Assembly: GCF_000308435.1 (NCBI RefSeq)
Contig: NZ_BAFR01000085.1
Coordinates: forward strand, 1 to 64,000
Source of the DNA: Nocardia araoensis NBRC 100135
GTDB lineage: Bacteria > Actinomycetota > Actinomycetes > Mycobacteriales > Mycobacteriaceae
DNA: 64,000 nucleotides
Direction: 5' to 3'
Every line of letters begins with the position of its first letter. The first letter of the stretch is position 1. The notes beneath the pieces were generated by a model. The model had not been told where the DNA came from. It was given only the letters and a program-made list of their open reading frames with translations, and did no database searches. Shown piece after piece: positions 16,632-25,121 of the stretch. A program made the position numbers and the translations under genes.

Positions 16632-18329
16632 ATGGACAGCCACTATGACGTGCTCGTCATCGGTTCCGGATTCGGCGGCAGCGTCGCCGCACTCCGGGCG
16701 ACCGAGAAGGGATACCGGGTCGGCGTGCTCGAGGCGGGTAGGCGGTTCGCCGACGAGGAATACGCGAAGAACTCCTGGCATCTGCGCGAGTACCTGTGGG
16801 CGCCGAAATTCGGCTGCTACGGCATCCAGCGGATGACCCTGCTCAACGACACCTTCATCATGAGCGGGACGGGAGTCGGCGGCGGGTCGCTGGTCTACGC
16901 CAACACGCTGTACGAGCCGCCGGAGAAGTTCTATCGGGACAAGCAGTGGGCGCACATCACCGATTGGCGTTCCGAGCTGGCGCCGTACTACGACCAGGCG
17001 AAACGAATGCTCGGTGTGACCGAGAATCCGGCGACCACTCCCGCCGACCGGATCCTGCGCGAAGTCGCGCAGGACATGGGCATCGGCGACACCTATCGTC
17101 GCACGCCGGTGGGAGTTCTGTTCGCGGACGACGCGTCCCGGCCGGGTCAGCAGGTCGCCGACCCGTTCTTCGGCGGCGCGGGACCGGCGCGCTCCACCTG
17201 CACGCACTGCGGCGAGTGCATGACCGGCTGTCGGCACGGCGCGAAGAACACACTGGTGAAGAACTACCTCTATCTCGCCGAAAAGGCCGGGGCCACCGTG
17301 CATCCGCTGACGACGGTGACGGACGTGCGACCGCGGCCGGAAGGCGGCTACGAAGTGCGGACCGAACGCACCGGGCGCTGGGTGCGCAAAGGCGGGCAGA
17401 CGTTCACCGCGGACCAGGTGATTTTCGCGGCCGCCGCGCTCGGCACCCAGAAACTGCTGCACCGCTTGCGCGACAACGGCAGTCTGCCGCGGGTCTCGCC
17501 GCGGTTGGGCCATCTGGCCCGCACCAACTCCGAAGCCGTGCTCGCCGCGCGCTCGCTGCGCAAGGACACCGACTTCACCAAGGGCGTCGCGATCACCTCG
17601 TCCATCCACCCCGACGAATACACCCACATCGAGCCGGTCCGCTACGGCAAAGGCAGCAATGCGATGAGTTTGCTGGCCACCGTTCTCGTGGACGGACAGG
17701 AAGGCAGGGCCCGCTGGTGGCTGGGCGTGCGGGAGCTCGTGGCGCAGCGCCGCCATCTGCTTCGGTTGCACAACCCGCGGCGGTGGTCCGAGCGCATCAT
17801 CGGCGTGCTCGTCATGCAGAACGTCGACAACTCGATCGTCACCTACACCAAGCGCGGCTTGTTCGGCAGGCGGATGACCACCAAGCCCGGCGACGGCGCC
17901 GCGCCGCCGACGTGGATTCCGGAGGGTCACGAGGTGACCAGGCGGATCGCCGCGAAGATCGACGGCCTGCCGCAGGGTGGCTGGACCGAACTGGCGAACA
18001 TTCCGATCACCGGCCATTTCATCGGCGGCTGCGCCATCGGCGACTCGGCCGGGACCGGCGTCGTCGACGCGTACCACCGGGTGTTCGGATACCCCGGCCT
18101 GCACATCACCGACGGCTCGACCATTTCGGCCAACCTGGGCGTGAATCCATCCCTGACCATCACCGCTCAAGCCGAACGCGCCATGGCGTTGTGGCCGAAC
18201 AAAGGCGAGGACGACCCGCGCCCTCCGCTCGGCACGGCCTACCGCAGGCTCGCGCCGATCGAACCGAAGAACCCGGTGGTGCCGGTCGCCGCGCCGGGTG
18301 CGCTGCGACTGCCGATCACGCCGGTCTGA
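16632..18329 (+). CDS. choD: GMC-family FAD oxidoreductase, ChoD (cholesterol oxidase-like)
   Basis: A 565-residue flavoprotein closely resembling mycobacterial ChoD, as I recall it. The FAD-binding GSGFGGS is at 11-17. The family-defining stretches 'GYRVGVLEAGRRF' and 'TGVGGGSLVYANTLY' are present, and a cysteine cluster C190/C193/C196/C200 (CTHCGECMTGC) precedes RHGAKNTLVKNYL. The C-terminal 'SANLGVNPSLTITAQAERA' holds the substrate/flavin pocket of GMC enzymes. It was named for cholesterol oxidation, but in mycobacteria its role in sterol catabolism is disputed and it may act on another lipid. There is no signal peptide. It stands alone, divergent from the phosphoribosyltransferase gene. 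Confidence 0.93.
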   Translation: MDSHYDVLVIGSGFGGSVAALRATEKGYRVGVLEAGRRFADEEYAKNSWHLREYLWAPKFGCYGIQRMTLLNDTFIMSGTGVGGGSLVYANTLYEPPEKFYRDKQWAHITDWRSELAPYYDQAKRMLGVTENPATTPADRILREVAQDMGIGDTYRRTPVGVLFADDASRPGQQVADPFFGGAGPARSTCTHCGECMTGCRHGAKNTLVKNYLYLAEKAGATVHPLTTVTDVRPRPEGGYEVRTERTGRWVRKGGQTFTADQVIFAAAALGTQKLLHRLRDNGSLPRVSPRLGHLARTNSEAVLAARSLRKDTDFTKGVAITSSIHPDEYTHIEPVRYGKGSNAMSLLATVLVDGQEGRARWWLGVRELVAQRRHLLRLHNPRRWSERIIGVLVMQNVDNSIVTYTKRGLFGRRMTTKPGDGAAPPTWIPEGHEVTRRIAAKIDGLPQGGWTELANIPITGHFIGGCAIGDSAGTGVVDAYHRVFGYPGLHITDGSTISANLGVNPSLTITAQAERAMALWPNKGEDDPRPPLGTAYRRLAPIEPKNPVVPVAAPGALRLPITPV

Positions 18330-18381
18330 GCGGGCGGAAAATCGGTCGCGCGCGGCAGTGCCCGGTGCGAGGATCGGCGCT

Positions 18382-18870
18382 GTGCCCGGCCATGTCGTCC
18401 TCGAATCGCTCGACGAAGCGTTGCTCACCGATCTGCTGCGCACCGCGGTGGCCGACGCGGATCCCGGCGAGGTGATGCCGGTCGACGATCCGGGCACGAG
18501 CTGGAATGCCGACCGCGAAGCGGAGTTCCGAGCGTTCCATCGAGGCCGGGCGCTGGCGAGCCCGCCGGTCGAGGCGACCTACGGCATACGGGTGGACGGC
18601 GAGGTGGTCGGAGCCGCACGGCTGTGCCCGCTGCCCGACTCGGACAGCGCCGTCGAGGCGGGAGTGTGGATCGGCCGCTCCCGGCGCGGGACGCATATCG
18701 GCACTGCCGTGTTCGCCGCTTTGCTCGAGCGGGCGACCGCCGAGGGTTACACGAAGCTGTTCGTGAGCACGACGCCGGACAACACGCCCGTACTCCGCCT
18801 ATTGTCCGCCCGCGGAATCGAATACGTGCTGGACGGCGACCAGGCCACCGCTTGGGTGAGCTGCGACTGA
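18382..18870 (+). CDS. GNAT family N-acetyltransferase
   Basis: A 162-residue GNAT-fold acetyltransferase. The acetyl-CoA loop is degenerate but recognisable in WIGRSRRGTHIGTAVFAALLERA (about 99-121), followed by the 'LFVSTTPDNTPVLRLLSARG' strand and helix of motif B. GTG start at 18382 with GAGGATC upstream at normal spacing. It lies 52 bases after choD in the same direction, so co-transcription is possible. The substrate is unknown. Confidence 0.85.
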   Translation: MPGHVVLESLDEALLTDLLRTAVADADPGEVMPVDDPGTSWNADREAEFRAFHRGRALASPPVEATYGIRVDGEVVGAARLCPLPDSDSAVEAGVWIGRSRRGTHIGTAVFAALLERATAEGYTKLFVSTTPDNTPVLRLLSARGIEYVLDGDQATAWVSCD

Positions 18871-18939
18871 ATCGTCTGGGCTCCCTCTCCGCAAGGGGCC
18901 GCGAACACGCCCTGATGGACGCACGGCAAAATCGACACC

Positions 18940-19524
18940 GTGCGCATCTTCCTGGCCGGTGCGACCGGCGTGATCGGAGTCCGCTTGCTTCCGCTCTTGA
19001 TCGAGGCGGGGCACGAGGTCGCGGGGATGACCCGGTCGGCGGGGAAGGCCGATCCGCTGCGGGCGCTGGGGGCAGAGCCTGTGGTGTGCGATGTGTACGA
19101 CGCCGACGCGCTGACCGCCGCCGTGGTCGGGTTCGGGCCCGACCTGGTGATGCACCAGCTCACCGACCTGCCGGACGATGCGGCGTTGCTGCCGGAGCGG
19201 GCCGAGGCGAACGCACGCATCCGGACCGAGGGCACCCGTAACTTGATCGCCGCCGCGCGGGCGGCCGGTGCGAAACGCTTCCTCGCCCAGAGCATCGCGT
19301 GGGAACCGCCCGCGGGCCGGGGTGCGGTGATCCAGCAGCACGAAGCGGCCGTGCTGGACTTCGACGGCGTGGTGGTGAAGTACGGCCAGTTCTACGGTCC
19401 GGGCACCTACTACGAGGCCGAGCTGCCCGCGCACCCGCGCGTGCACGTCGACGACGCCGCGGAGCGGACCATTCCGCTGCTGGACGCCTCGAGCGGGGTG
19501 GTGATCGTCGCCGACGCGTCCTGA
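18940..19524 (+). CDS. NAD(P)-dependent epimerase/dehydratase-like protein
   Basis: A 194-residue atypical (extended-type) SDR. MRIFLAGATGVIGVRLLPLLIEAGHEVAGMTRS carries the GxxGxxG nucleotide motif (GATGVIG, residues 7-13), and 'FLAQSIAWEP' replaces the usual Ser-containing strand. At under 200 residues it lacks most of the C-terminal substrate domain of full-length epimerases (about 300), as many NAD-binding flavin-reductase-like relatives do. GTG start at 18940 without a clear ribosome site. It converges on marP, with which it shares a terminator hairpin. Confidence 0.82.
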   Translation: MRIFLAGATGVIGVRLLPLLIEAGHEVAGMTRSAGKADPLRALGAEPVVCDVYDADALTAAVVGFGPDLVMHQLTDLPDDAALLPERAEANARIRTEGTRNLIAAARAAGAKRFLAQSIAWEPPAGRGAVIQQHEAAVLDFDGVVVKYGQFYGPGTYYEAELPAHPRVHVDDAAERTIPLLDASSGVVIVADAS

Positions 19525-19536
19525 CGCCGGTCAGGA
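19519..19536. terminator. Bidirectional hairpin at convergent stops
   Basis: TCCTGAC-GCCG-GTCAGGA, a perfect 7-bp stem with tetraloop, overlapping the stop codons of both convergent genes (epimerase-like on plus, MarP on minus). Confidence 0.5.
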
Positions 19537-20670
19537 GGCGCACGGGCCGGTGTCGACCGGGCGGTCGGAGCGCCACCCGTGGTCGAGCCGGTCGAGAACT
19601 TCCGGCAGGCTGGTGGCGAAGCCGACGTTGCTGTTGTTCTCGTCGACACCGAACACGATGGCCAGCACGCGGCCGTCGCGGTCGACCAGCGGCCCGCCCG
19701 AATTGCCGTGCTGGATCGAGCCGTCCAGGGTGTAGATCTCACGTTCCCCGACACCGGTGCGGTAGATGTCGCGCACCTGGCGTTCGGCCCGGCCGCGCAC
19801 CCGCGTGGCGGACGCGGCGTAGGACCCGCCCCTGGGGTAGCCGAGCGCGATCGCGTCGGCGCCGGGATCGGCGGGTTCGGGCGCGACGGTGAGGGCGGGC
19901 GCGGTGAGACCGGGGACGGCGAGCACCGCGATGTCCATGGTCGGATCGAATTGCACGACGGTCGCGGCGAGCGGTCCGGCCGCGGTGTCGACGGACACTT
20001 TGCTGGAGCCCGCGACGACGTGCGCGTTGGTCAGCACGCGCTGCGGCGCGATGACGAATCCGGAGCCGGACTGGCGCACGCCGCAGGTCGGCGCGAGGTC
20101 CTGGACGCGAAGCACGCTCTGGCGCAGTTCGGCGGGCATCGGTCCCTCGGCGATGCCCGGATCGGGCGGCGGGAGCGGGCGGCCCAGCCCGGCGTCCACG
20201 ATCGGTCCGGTGAGCACTTCGGACAGTCCGGACAGCCAGAACGGCGCGACCTCGTCGACAGTCTGCACGGTCGTCGAATCACGCACTACTGCGGCGGATT
20301 CCAGCGGTGCGGCGAACAGCCACACCACCAGTGGAACCGCGAACACATGGGCGAGGCATCCGCACAGGGCGTCGACGCGGCGCGCGACGGGATCGGAAAC
20401 CGTCGCACGCGCGGCTCGTCCGGCCCGGTGCCCGGCGACCGCGCCGAACGCGACCAGCCCCACGACCACCGTCAGCACGAGCAGCAGCCGCACGGCGCCC
20501 GGCGCCAGCTGACCCAGCGCCGTGGCCGAGAGCCCGGCGCCGAGGATGGCCCCCGCCAGAGCGCCCGCGAAACCGGGCAGCCCCACGATCGCGCCGCGAC
20601 GCCAGCCGAGCACCGCGGCCACCACAACGGTGCCGAGGACGGCGAGATCCAGCCAGTTCGGCAAGGTCAA
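19531..20670 (-). CDS. marP: Membrane-anchored serine protease MarP
   Basis: A 379-residue protease of the MarP group, which in Mycobacterium tuberculosis (Rv3671c) maintains intrabacterial pH under acid stress. Four N-terminal helices of the CvpA type (about 3-130) are followed by a periplasmic chymotrypsin-like domain with H217 (TNAHVV), D246 (DIAVL) and S324 (QHGNSGGPL). C197 and C377 correspond to the regulatory disulfide of the mycobacterial enzyme. The TTG at 20670 gives the family start (LPNWLDLAVLG) and has GGGAG seven bases upstream; GTGs at 20676 and 20736 are alternatives. It is 148 bases downstream of the HEAT-flavoprotein gene. Confidence 0.9.
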   Translation of the reverse strand: MTLPNWLDLAVLGTVVVAAVLGWRRGAIVGLPGFAGALAGAILGAGLSATALGQLAPGAVRLLLVLTVVVGLVAFGAVAGHRAGRAARATVSDPVARRVDALCGCLAHVFAVPLVVWLFAAPLESAAVVRDSTTVQTVDEVAPFWLSGLSEVLTGPIVDAGLGRPLPPPDPGIAEGPMPAELRQSVLRVQDLAPTCGVRQSGSGFVIAPQRVLTNAHVVAGSSKVSVDTAAGPLAATVVQFDPTMDIAVLAVPGLTAPALTVAPEPADPGADAIALGYPRGGSYAASATRVRGRAERQVRDIYRTGVGEREIYTLDGSIQHGNSGGPLVDRDGRVLAIVFGVDENNSNVGFATSLPEVLDRLDHGWRSDRPVDTGPCAS

Positions 20671-20818
20671 CGCCACACTCCCGTCGCTGCTGATGGACAA
20701 CGGCGACGGATTCGTCGTCGGCCGCCCCGTCGCCAACCGGCTGTGTCACGGCCGACGAGTCGGCAACGGTCGAGCCGCTAATCTAATCAGCGATTCGAGC
20801 TGCGGCAACCAGGTGGCG

Positions 20819-23530
20819 CTAGGCCGTGGGCTGGGTGGCCAGCGCTCGCCGGGCATACGCGCGCACGTCGGCATCGGTGTCGTCGATCGCGGCGCGCAGC
20901 GCGTCGTGCGCGGCGGGCAGATCCGGCCACGCCGACAACGACAGCACCGCCGCCTTGCGGACGTCGAGATGCGGATCGTGCAGTGCCGCAGCCAGGATCG
21001 GCACCGCGAGGTCCGGGTCGGCGCCCGCGAGCCCGCGCGCCGCCCCCACCCGGATCTGCCAGGCCGAGTGGCGCAGGGCGGCCTCCAGCGCGGTGATGTC
21101 CGCGGGCTCGGCGCCCAGCTGCGCGAACGCGGTCAGCGCCGCGGCGCGGACGAGCGGGTCCTGGTCGTCGGCGAGGCGGCGGATCACCTCGGCCCCGCCG
21201 TCGCCGATGGCGGCCAGGCCCTGGGCGACCGCGATCCGCACTTCCCGGTTGCCGTCGGCGGCCACGGTGGCGACGCCGTCCCGATCGTTCAGCGAGACCA
21301 GCGCACGGACCGCCTCGATGCGGACGCGATGGTCCTCGTCCGCCAGCGCCGCGCGGTAGTGCGCGGGCTCGCCCGCCCGCAGGGCACGCAACAGATCGAT
21401 GACCGTGGACCGCACGACGGGATCGGGCGAACCGAGTCGGTCGGAAAGCCCTGCGGCCGAAGGCAAGACCTCGACGAGCTCGCGCAGGCTGGCCGCGGCG
21501 GCGCGGCGGACCGAAGCCGCCGCGTCGTCCAGCGCGTCGCTCAAGGCGGTCGCGAAGCCCTCCGGGGTGTGCTCGGTCAGCACCGAGATCGCCGCGGCCC
21601 GCACGCCCGCGTCCGGATCCGTCAGGTAGGCGGACAGTTGCGCCACGGTGGGTTCGTCGAGAGCGAGCAGCGCAACGATCCGAGGTGACGGGGGAGTGGT
21701 GGGCTGCGACGGCGAACCGGGCACGGTGCGATCGGGCTCAGCGGCGTCGGCGGTGTGCGGCGCACGGCCGACGACCTGGTGCGGCTGGTGCACCGGCACG
21801 GCCTCGACATCGGCCGAGGGCAGGTCGTCGAGCCCGGGCACCGCAACCAGGTACGGCGCCACCGGCCGTTTCAGGAACGCCATGGTTCCGTCGGGGTTCT
21901 TGCGCAGGTTCAGGTGGTATCGCCATTCGACATCGTCGCGTTCGGGTAGGTCGGCGCGCTCGTGGTAGAGGCCCCAACGGGATTCGGTTCTGGTCAGGGA
22001 GCTGCGGGCGGCCATCTCGGCGCAGTCGCGGATGAACGACACCTCCACCGCGCGCATCAGCTCGTGCGGCGTGCGCGCGCCGATGCCGTCGACCTCCGCT
22101 TTCATCCGATCGAAGGTCTCCACCGCGATGGCCAGCTTGGTCGCCGTCTTGGGCGGCGCGACATAGTCGTTCACGAAGCGCCGCAGCTTGTATTCGACCT
22201 GCGGTTGCGGCGGTCCGTCCGGCTGGCGCAGCGGCCGGTAGATCAGCTCATGGGCGGCGGCGAGCTGGTCCTCGGGCAACTCGGCGGGCGCGGCGACCTC
22301 GTCCAGGGTGGACGCGGCGTGCGCACCGGCCAGATCGCCGAAGACGAACGCGCCGATCATGTAGTTGTGCGGCACGCACGCCAGATCGCCCGCCGCGTAC
22401 AGGCCGGGCACGGTGGTGCGGGCGTGCTCGTCGACCCACACGCCGGAGGCGGAATGCCCACTGCACAAGCCGATTTCGGAGATGTGCATCTCGATGTCGT
22501 GTGTGCGGTAGTCGTGGCCGCGGTTGGCGTGGAAGGTGCCGCGGGTGGGGCGCTCGGTGGTGTGCAGGATGCCTTCGAGCGTGCTGAGCGTCTCGTCGGG
22601 CAGATGTGACACCTTGAGGTAGATCGGACCGCGCGCCGATTCGATCTCGCGCTTCACCTCGGCCATCATCTGGCCGGACCAGTAGTCGGAGTCGACGAAG
22701 CGTTCGCCTTCGGCGTTGACCTGGTAGCCGCCGAACGGATTGGCGACGTAGGCGCAGGCCGGACCGTTGTAGTCCTTGATCAGCGGGTTGATCTGGAAGC
22801 ATTCGATACCGCTGAGTTCGGCCCCGGCATGGTAGGCCATCGAGTAGCCGTCGCCCGCGTTCGTCGGGTTCTCGTAGGTGCCGTACAGGTACCCGCTGGC
22901 GGGCAGCCCGAGCCTGCCGCACGGCCCGGTGGCCAGGATCACCGCCTTCGCGCCGACGGCTACGAATTCGCCGGTGCGGGTGTGCAGGGCGGCGGCGCCG
23001 ACGGCGCGTCCGTTGTCGGTGAGCACGCGCACCGGCATGAGCCGGTTCTCGATGCGGATCTTCTCGCGCATCTTGCGCTGGCGCAGCACGCGATACAGGG
23101 CCTTCTTGACGTCCTTGCCCTCGGGCATCGGCAGCACGTACGAGCCGGACCGGTGTACCCGGCGCACGGCGTACTCGCCGTACTCGTCCTTCTCGAACTT
23201 CACGCCGTAGCGTTCCAGCCGCTGCACCATGGCGAAGCCGCGCGTCGCGGTCTGGTAGACGGTGCGCTGGTCGACGATGCCGTCGTTGGCGCGGGTGATC
23301 TCGGCGACGTAGTCCTCCGGTTCGGCCTTGCCCGGGATCACGGCGTTGTTCACACCGTCCATGCCCATGGCCAGCGCACCGGAGTGCCGCACGTGCGCCT
23401 TCTCCAGCAGCAGCACGTTCGCGCCCTGCTCGGCGGCGGTGAGCGCGGCCATCGTGCCCGCCGTGCCGCCGCCGATGACGAGCACGTCGCAGTCCAGCCG
23501 AATGCGTTCCGACAGCGGCGGAATGTTCAC
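20819..23530 (-). CDS. AprA-like FAD oxidoreductase fused to HEAT repeats
   Basis: A 903-residue fusion. Residues 1-about 590 are a fumarate reductase/succinate dehydrogenase/adenylylsulfate reductase-type flavoprotein: FAD motif VLVIGGGTAG at 16-25, GMDGVNNAVIPG, and the C-terminal family helices with 'RTPHELMRAVEV'. Residues about 617-903 are at least eight HEAT/PBS-type helical repeats (recurring DP..VR.AA), a protein-interaction scaffold not present in ordinary AprA. The GTG start overlaps the stop of the upstream ATPase gene (GTGA). The AprB-like ferredoxin encoded four genes upstream is the probable electron partner. It likely oxidises or reduces the compound imported by the ABC system; the substrate is unknown. 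Confidence 0.88.
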   Translation of the reverse strand: MNIPPLSERIRLDCDVLVIGGGTAGTMAALTAAEQGANVLLLEKAHVRHSGALAMGMDGVNNAVIPGKAEPEDYVAEITRANDGIVDQRTVYQTATRGFAMVQRLERYGVKFEKDEYGEYAVRRVHRSGSYVLPMPEGKDVKKALYRVLRQRKMREKIRIENRLMPVRVLTDNGRAVGAAALHTRTGEFVAVGAKAVILATGPCGRLGLPASGYLYGTYENPTNAGDGYSMAYHAGAELSGIECFQINPLIKDYNGPACAYVANPFGGYQVNAEGERFVDSDYWSGQMMAEVKREIESARGPIYLKVSHLPDETLSTLEGILHTTERPTRGTFHANRGHDYRTHDIEMHISEIGLCSGHSASGVWVDEHARTTVPGLYAAGDLACVPHNYMIGAFVFGDLAGAHAASTLDEVAAPAELPEDQLAAAHELIYRPLRQPDGPPQPQVEYKLRRFVNDYVAPPKTATKLAIAVETFDRMKAEVDGIGARTPHELMRAVEVSFIRDCAEMAARSSLTRTESRWGLYHERADLPERDDVEWRYHLNLRKNPDGTMAFLKRPVAPYLVAVPGLDDLPSADVEAVPVHQPHQVVGRAPHTADAAEPDRTVPGSPSQPTTPPSPRIVALLALDEPTVAQLSAYLTDPDAGVRAAAISVLTEHTPEGFATALSDALDDAAASVRRAAAASLRELVEVLPSAAGLSDRLGSPDPVVRSTVIDLLRALRAGEPAHYRAALADEDHRVRIEAVRALVSLNDRDGVATVAADGNREVRIAVAQGLAAIGDGGAEVIRRLADDQDPLVRAAALTAFAQLGAEPADITALEAALRHSAWQIRVGAARGLAGADPDLAVPILAAALHDPHLDVRKAAVLSLSAWPDLPAAHDALRAAIDDTDADVRAYARRALATQPTA

Positions 23531-24267
23531 AGTCTCTCCAGGATCTCGGCCTTCGTCGCGGCCCGGTCGAGCGCCTCGCGCGGGCTCGGCACCGGCACCA
23601 GCGCCCGCAGCGTGCCGCCGCCGAGGACGGCGATGCGGTCGCCGAGCAGCAGGGCCTCGTCGAGGTCGTGGGTGACGAAGACGATGGTGGTCGGGTGGGC
23701 GCGCCAGGTCTGGATCAGCAGGCGCTGCATGGTTTCCCTGGTCTGGGTGTCCAGTGCGCCGAACGGCTCGTCCATCAGCACGGCGCGGGGCGCGGCGGCC
23801 AGGCTGCGCGCCAGCTGGACACGCTGGCGCATGCCGCCGGACAGGTCGCGCGGCAGGTAGTCGGCGTAGCCGGTGAGCCCGACCTCCTCGACCCAGTGCA
23901 GTGCGGTGGCTCGTCGCTGTGCCCGGGGTGTGCCGCGCAGGCGCAGGGCGAGTTCGATGTTCTGCCGCACGGTGCGCCACGGCAGCAGCGCGTCGTCCTG
24001 GAACACCAGGGCGCGGTCGGCCGCGGGTCCGGTGACGTGGTCGCCGTCGGCCAGGACGGCTCCGCCCTCGGGGGTGCGCAGTCCGGCGATCGCCCGCAGC
24101 AACGTCGACTTGCCGCATCCGGATTTGCCCACCACGACGAGGATTTCGCCCGGCGCGATGGACAGGTTCAGTCCGTCGAGCACCGGTTCGCCGCCGTAGG
24201 CGATGCGTACGCCGGTGAGCTCCAGGCGCATCCCGGTCGCTGCCGGTGCGTCGATCACTGTGGTCAT
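23527..24267 (-). CDS. ABC transporter ATP-binding protein (nitrate/sulfonate/taurine type)
   Basis: A 246-residue ATPase of the SsuB/TauB/NrtD group. Walker A GKSGCGKST at 47-55, the FQDDALLPWRTV Q-loop of this subfamily at 89-100, signature LSGGMRQRV at 142-150, Walker B RAVLMDEPF at 161-169, and the H-loop VTHD at 198-201. Start ATG overlaps the permease stop (ATGA) and has GGGAGG upstream. It energises import by the permease and lipoprotein of the same operon. Confidence 0.95.
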   Translation of the reverse strand: MTTVIDAPAATGMRLELTGVRIAYGGEPVLDGLNLSIAPGEILVVVGKSGCGKSTLLRAIAGLRTPEGGAVLADGDHVTGPAADRALVFQDDALLPWRTVRQNIELALRLRGTPRAQRRATALHWVEEVGLTGYADYLPRDLSGGMRQRVQLARSLAAAPRAVLMDEPFGALDTQTRETMQRLLIQTWRAHPTTIVFVTHDLDEALLLGDRIAVLGGGTLRALVPVPSPREALDRAATKAEILERL

Positions 24268-25121
24268 GCTTCGACCTCCCTGGGCAGCCAGCGGGTGATG
24301 CGGCGACCGGCCAGCTCGACCAGCCCCGATGTCGCGAAACCGAGGACACCGATGGTGATCATGCCGACGAACACCGCCGGATAGTCCACGATGGTGTAGG
24401 CCTGCCAGGTGCGGTAGCCGACACCGAGTCGGCCGGAGATCATCTCCGCGGAGATGAGGCAGATCCACGCCACGCCGACGCCGACGGACAGCCCGCCGAA
24501 GACGCCGGGCAGGATGCCGGGGAAGACCACGCGGGTGAGCACGTCCAGCCGGGACGCGCCCAGCGTGCGCAGCGCGTCCTCCCAGATCGTGGGCAGTGCG
24601 CGCACCGCGTGCCTGGTGCTGACCAGCACCGGGAACAGTGACGCGGTGAACGTGATGAACACGATGCCCGACTCGTCGCTGGGGAACAGCAGGATCGCGA
24701 CCGGCACCAGCGCGATGGCCGGGATCGGGCGGACGAGTTCGGCCAGCGGGCCGAAGGTGTCGGCGAGCAGCCGCGACCGGCCCAGCCCGATGCCCGCGAT
24801 CACGCCGACCACCGCGGCCAGCCCGAAGCCGGTGACGATCCGGATCAGCGACTGCGCGATGTCCAGGTAGTACCGGTCGGAGTGCAACTGCGTGCCGAAC
24901 TCGGCGACGATCTCGGTGACGGTCGGCAGCGTGTCGAAACGCAGTCCCGCCGCCCGCACGTTGTTGACGGTGAGCAGCTGCCACAGTCCGACCGCGGCGG
25001 CGACCGACGCCACGCGCAGCAGACGCGAGCGCCAGGCCGACCGCGACGCCGGGTCGGCGTCCGATCGGGTGGCGGGTTCGGCCGTGGCTCGTACTGCCGG
25101 AGCGGCGAGTTCGCTGGTCAT
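24264..25121 (-). CDS. ABC transporter permease (nitrate/sulfonate/taurine type)
   Basis: A 285-residue inner-membrane permease with about six helices of the BPD_transp_1 type. The EAA loop contacting the ATPase is EDALRTLGASRLDVLTRVVFPGILPG (181-206). The first 30 residues are a Thr/Ala/Asp-rich cytoplasmic extension. The start codon overlaps the lipoprotein gene's stop (ATGA), and its own stop overlaps the ATPase start, so all are translationally coupled. Confidence 0.94.
   Translation of the reverse strand: MTSELAAPAVRATAEPATRSDADPASRSAWRSRLLRVASVAAAVGLWQLLTVNNVRAAGLRFDTLPTVTEIVAEFGTQLHSDRYYLDIAQSLIRIVTGFGLAAVVGVIAGIGLGRSRLLADTFGPLAELVRPIPAIALVPVAILLFPSDESGIVFITFTASLFPVLVSTRHAVRALPTIWEDALRTLGASRLDVLTRVVFPGILPGVFGGLSVGVGVAWICLISAEMISGRLGVGYRTWQAYTIVDYPAVFVGMITIGVLGFATSGLVELAGRRITRWLPREVEA

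Noticed and set aside
15999..18497. 832-codon minus-strand open frame antisense to choD
   Set aside because: Only the last 164 codons (phosphoribosyltransferase) show family sequence. The rest is an Arg/His/Gly-rich shadow of a strongly supported plus-strand gene.
20671..20818. Possible membership of marP in the upstream flavoprotein operon
   Set aside because: A 148-base gap with AT-richer promoter-like sequence separates them, unlike the overlaps within the operon, and the functions do not match.
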